Shown here: positions 61,558 through 64,000 of the stretch, in pieces | Numbering within the stretch: the first letter of the stretch is position 1 | Layout: the number at the start of each line of letters is the position of its first letter | Origin: Bacteroidota bacterium | Lineage (GTDB): Bacteria > Bacteroidota > Bacteroidia > Bacteroidales > Lentimicrobiaceae | DNA: 64,000 bases | Reading direction: 5' to 3' | NCBI GenBank assembly: GCA_023417935.1 | Contig: JAEZDY010000044.1 | Location: 1-64,000, forward strand | Notes under the pieces: model-generated | Told to the model about the DNA's origin: nothing | The model's database searches: none | What the model saw: only the letters and a program-made list of their open reading frames with translations | Position numbers and translations under genes: made by a program

Positions 61558-62327
61558 TCCTCCGGCACTTCTATAATTAACAATTCTGCATCACCGGTTG
61601 CTTTAATCCTAACTTCTGAGTCAATATCGTTTAGCTCAACAGAGTCGCCCTCATGCACAATTTCTGCCGTATCATTAATCAACACTGCTCCTTTAATAAT
61701 AAATAAAAGTAGAATGTTACCCGGCACTTTCAAACTATAACCGATTGATTCATTCTCTCCAAGTTCTACCCTCCAGACTAAAGCATTCTGATTTAATCTC
61801 AAACCCGGTGCCGCATTCACTTCCAGGGCATTATGAGCAAATGTTAAGCCAGCCCCTTCTTTATCCGTTTTCTCCCCTGAAGCAATAAGCTGCATTTTGC
61901 CTGTGCGGTTTTGTTTTGAAGTTTTCAGTTCAATGATGCCGGTTGGTCTATCATTCTTATGAGCAAAAATCCATATTTCAATTACTTCTGCACTTTCATC
62001 GGGCGATGGATTACATATACTGTATGATAATCCTGAGCCGGTGGAAATCAATAAAGCGCTACCAGCGTCGGCATTACCACGACTTCCTGTTGCATCAGTA
62101 CAACTTATGCTGCCCTTCAATGGTAATACAAGCACTTCAATAAATTTGTGAAAACGCTCATTTGAGCAGTATCCGGGCGACAGCAACTCATCATTCAGAA
62201 CTCTCAGCACCCCAAACTTCTCCCTAAGGGGATTAAAAAACTGACCGTAATTAAAGCTATGCCTGATTATAGCGTCATTTAATTCTGAAACTTTACGTTC
62301 TTGCGATTTGTGAATGCTGAACTTCAT
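61554..62327 (-). CDS. pirin-like bicupin protein lacking metal ligands
   Basis: About 257 residues starting MKFSIHKSQERKV. The pirin layout is visible: HSFNYGQFFNPLREKFGVLR followed by VLNDELLSPG (about 24-55), then the first cupin and a second cupin ending in GAVLINDTAEIVHEGDSVEL. The HxH of canonical pirin is replaced (CSNERFHKFIEV) and the downstream H-x-E (usually HSE) reads YSICNPS. So the iron or quercetinase site seems lost, and the protein may act as a binding protein or be a divergent member. Confidence 0.65.
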   Translation of the reverse strand: MKFSIHKSQERKVSELNDAIIRHSFNYGQFFNPLREKFGVLRVLNDELLSPGYCSNERFHKFIEVLVLPLKGSISCTDATGSRGNADAGSALLISTGSGLSYSICNPSPDESAEVIEIWIFAHKNDRPTGIIELKTSKQNRTGKMQLIASGEKTDKEGAGLTFAHNALEVNAAPGLRLNQNALVWRVELGENESIGYSLKVPGNILLLFIIKGAVLINDTAEIVHEGDSVELNDIDSEVRIKATGDAELLIIEVPED

Positions 62328-62505
62328 AAAGTGCAATTTTTTAACTGCTAAAATACCATCCTTTTTCCTAACTAATATCGCCTAGCTGTTAAAAAACAGC
62401 ACTTACTTAGTGATATTCATCTTTACTGATTTATTGCAACTAAACACTCATTGATTTGTATATACAATTAGGAGTTATTCAAATTGATAACTAAATATAT
62501 ACAAG

Positions 62506-63669
62506 ATGGATATAAGTAATAGTATGAGGGTGCCCTCAAACGAATTAATAAAGCAACTTTTAGCGGTGAAACAAACACCATGTATTTCATTATACATGCC
62601 AACTCATAAAACTCATCCGGAAAGTCAGAAGGATCCAATAAATTATAAGAACTTACTAAAGAAATTAGAGGAGTCATTACTTACAACAAACTCAAAGGAT
62701 GAAGCAAAGGAGATACTATCACCCTTTACTGAGCTCATTGATGACAGGGATTTCTGGAACCACACTTCATTGGGGTTAGCTATATTTAATGCCGGTAATC
62801 TTTTTAACATAGTAATGCTGCATGAACCCATAAATGAGTTAGCAGTTGTAGCTGATAGCTTTCATACAAAGCCATTAAGATTAAATATTCAATCGCTTTA
62901 CCGCTAACAGGTTTTAGCACTAACGCTTCACTCAGCAAAGCTGTATGAAGGAACCCGGTATTCACTTGAACAGATAAATCTACCTGAGCAGTTTCCTGAT
63001 GATATTGAAAAAGCACTTGGCAGTGAGCTAACTGATGAACATCTTACGGTTGCTTCATACGGTGGAGCAGGGGCACAAGCAAATCCTATGGTTCATGGCC
63101 ATGGTGGCAGCAGTCCTGAAATTGATAAAGATGCTGAAAGATATTTCAGGGTAGTTGCTGATGCTGTTCATGAGAAGTATTCAAAACAACAGAAGCTTCC
63201 ATTGGTGCTAGCTGCTTTAACTGAGCACCATAACCTTTTTCAAAAGGTAAATAAAAACCCTTATTTACTAAAAGAAGGGATTCAAATAAACCCTCAATCA
63301 GTAGGGCCTGATAAACTTGCAGAAATGGCATGGGAATTATTGCAGCCTGAATTTCATAAACGTATTGAAACATTCAGTGAGAACTTCTCATTCGCACAAT
63401 CAAAAGGTACCGGAAGTGATAATTTGAATGATGTACGAAATGCAGCCTCTGAAGGCAGAGTTGCAACATTACTGCTTGAAGCTGATAAAATAATTACTGA
63501 CGACACAGGGGGGCGTGATCAGGTTGCAAATCTGCTTGATGATACAAGTAAAGATGATATCCTTGATGATAATGGTGAGATCGTTCACAGTATGGGAGGA
63601 GAGGTGATTGTAGTACCAGCCGGATTAATGCCTTCAGAAACTGGCGTTGCAGCAATTTTCCGTTACTAA
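62506..63669 (+). pseudogene. baeRF-family (archaeo-eukaryotic release-factor-like) gene with one internal stop
   Basis: One frame of 387 codons is interrupted by a TAA at 62905-62907. Before it the protein reads MRVPSNELIKQLLAVKQTPC then ISLYMPTHKTHPES, the opening of bacterial aeRF1-like (baeRF) proteins. After it, in the same frame, come QVLALTLHSAKLYEGTRYSL, ERYFRVVADAVHEKY and EGRVATLLLEADKII, ending MGGEVIVVPAGLMPSETGVA. Homologous segments usually have Tyr before QVLAL, so TAY to TAA is the simplest explanation. A translation restart at 63088 is possible. Related proteins resemble peptidyl-tRNA hydrolases; the role is unsettled. Confidence 0.75.
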
Positions 63670-63712
63670 GATTGCTGACAACAATATTTTTGAAAAAAAA
63701 ATGGTGGCTTTC

Positions 63713-63743
63713 CTTGCCAGTGAAACCTATTCTCATATATTTG
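63713..63743 (+). promoter_or_regulatory. candidate promoter TTG-N20-TATATTTG
   Basis: -33 TTG at 63713-63715 and -7 TATATTTG at 63736-63743, a good consensus pair, ahead of the last gene (start 63865) with a leader of about 115 nt holding a small dyad (CGGCAGATTGCCG, 63759-63771). Confidence 0.55.
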
Positions 63744-63864
63744 CAGTGGTTTTTTTACGGCAGATTGCCGGTATATAGGTTCATAGCAGATTCCCCATCT
63801 GCCCGGGCCCGTGAAAGAGCTTAAAAAGTTCTATTTCACCAAGTATTAACTATTTCTAGAACCA

Positions 63865-64000
63865 ATGAAAAAAAACGTTTTGATTATCGGAGCTGCCGGA
63901 AGAGACTTCCACAACTTCAACACTTACTTCCGCGGAAACGCGAACTATAATGTAGTTGCCTTTACAGCAGCCCAAATTCCTGACATTGACGGTCGCAAGT
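63865..64000 (+). CDS. cyclic 2,3-diphosphoglycerate synthase-like GTPase, partial
   Basis: The first 45 codons are visible: MKKNVLIIGAAGRDFHNFNT then YFRGNANYNVVAFTAAQIPD, IDGRK. The N-terminal Rossmann-type GAAGRDFHNFN block is the signature of the bacterial homologues of the archaeal cyclic-2,3-diphosphoglycerate synthetase family. The rest lies beyond the window, so the P-loop and the full domain order cannot be checked. Preceded by a good promoter. Confidence 0.8.
   Translation, partial: MKKNVLIIGAAGRDFHNFNTYFRGNANYNVVAFTAAQIPDIDGRK

Overview
The window is about 64 kb of a moderately AT-rich chromosome from a member of the Bacteroidota, most likely class Bacteroidia. The evidence is a type IX secretion gene (porQ), a long-form NusB, DUF4412, DUF5683 and DUF1573 proteins, a fused E1 alpha/beta 2-oxoacid dehydrogenase, a NadR-type kinase beside PnuC, and many TAnnTTTG -7 boxes of the Bacteroidetes type in front of genes. 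No rRNA, tRNA, CRISPR array, prophage or classical insertion sequence was seen.

Layout. 1-6,330 is an accessory region full of debris: RHS fragments, a truncated hypothetical gene, a slippage-broken exported protein gene, and two near-identical copies of a cassette that carries a four-helix-bundle (S23/IVS-type) gene between inverted arrays of four 9-bp repeats. Both cassettes abut RHS sequence, and one caps the 5' end of an RHS gene whose C-terminus looks like a JAB-type toxin. 6,331-9,990 holds small accessory genes (P-loop kinase, membrane protein, GyrI-like protein), rsgA and a membrane protein, separated by unusual short-period repeats. 9,998-19,369 is a largely minus-strand core block: lolA, ftsK, a DUF4412 protein, cyclophilin, lepB, dapB, a DUF5683 protein, parB and parA. 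19,540-30,931 is a plus-strand core block: nusB, acetyltransferase, DUF1573 protein, yajC, ybbR-like, coaE, aconitase, porQ, ispH, recF and DUF721/DciA-like. 30,984-41,774 is minus strand: FAH hydrolase, exonuclease, 2-oxoacid dehydrogenase E2, a glycosyltransferase fusion, a PAS histidine kinase, E1 alpha-beta, and a carboxypeptidase-regulatory-domain protein. 42,110-54,313 has a YceI protein, a lipoprotein, the folate genes pabC-like/pabB facing pabA, a YkoF-PnuC-NadR cluster, a three-gene polysaccharide cluster, a CAP-SPOR protein and parE. 54,372-64,000 has nnr, a divergent cyclase-fold protein, aroE, a TPR protein, glmM, a degenerate pirin, a baeRF gene broken by one stop codon, and the start of a cyclic-2,3-diphosphoglycerate-synthase-like gene.

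The most interesting signals are the paired four-helix-bundle cassettes together with solo 9-bp arrays of the same family elsewhere in the window, the class III cyclase-like protein next to a small membrane protein, and several perfect dyads in leaders. All functional statements rest on reading motifs by eye; no database search was run.
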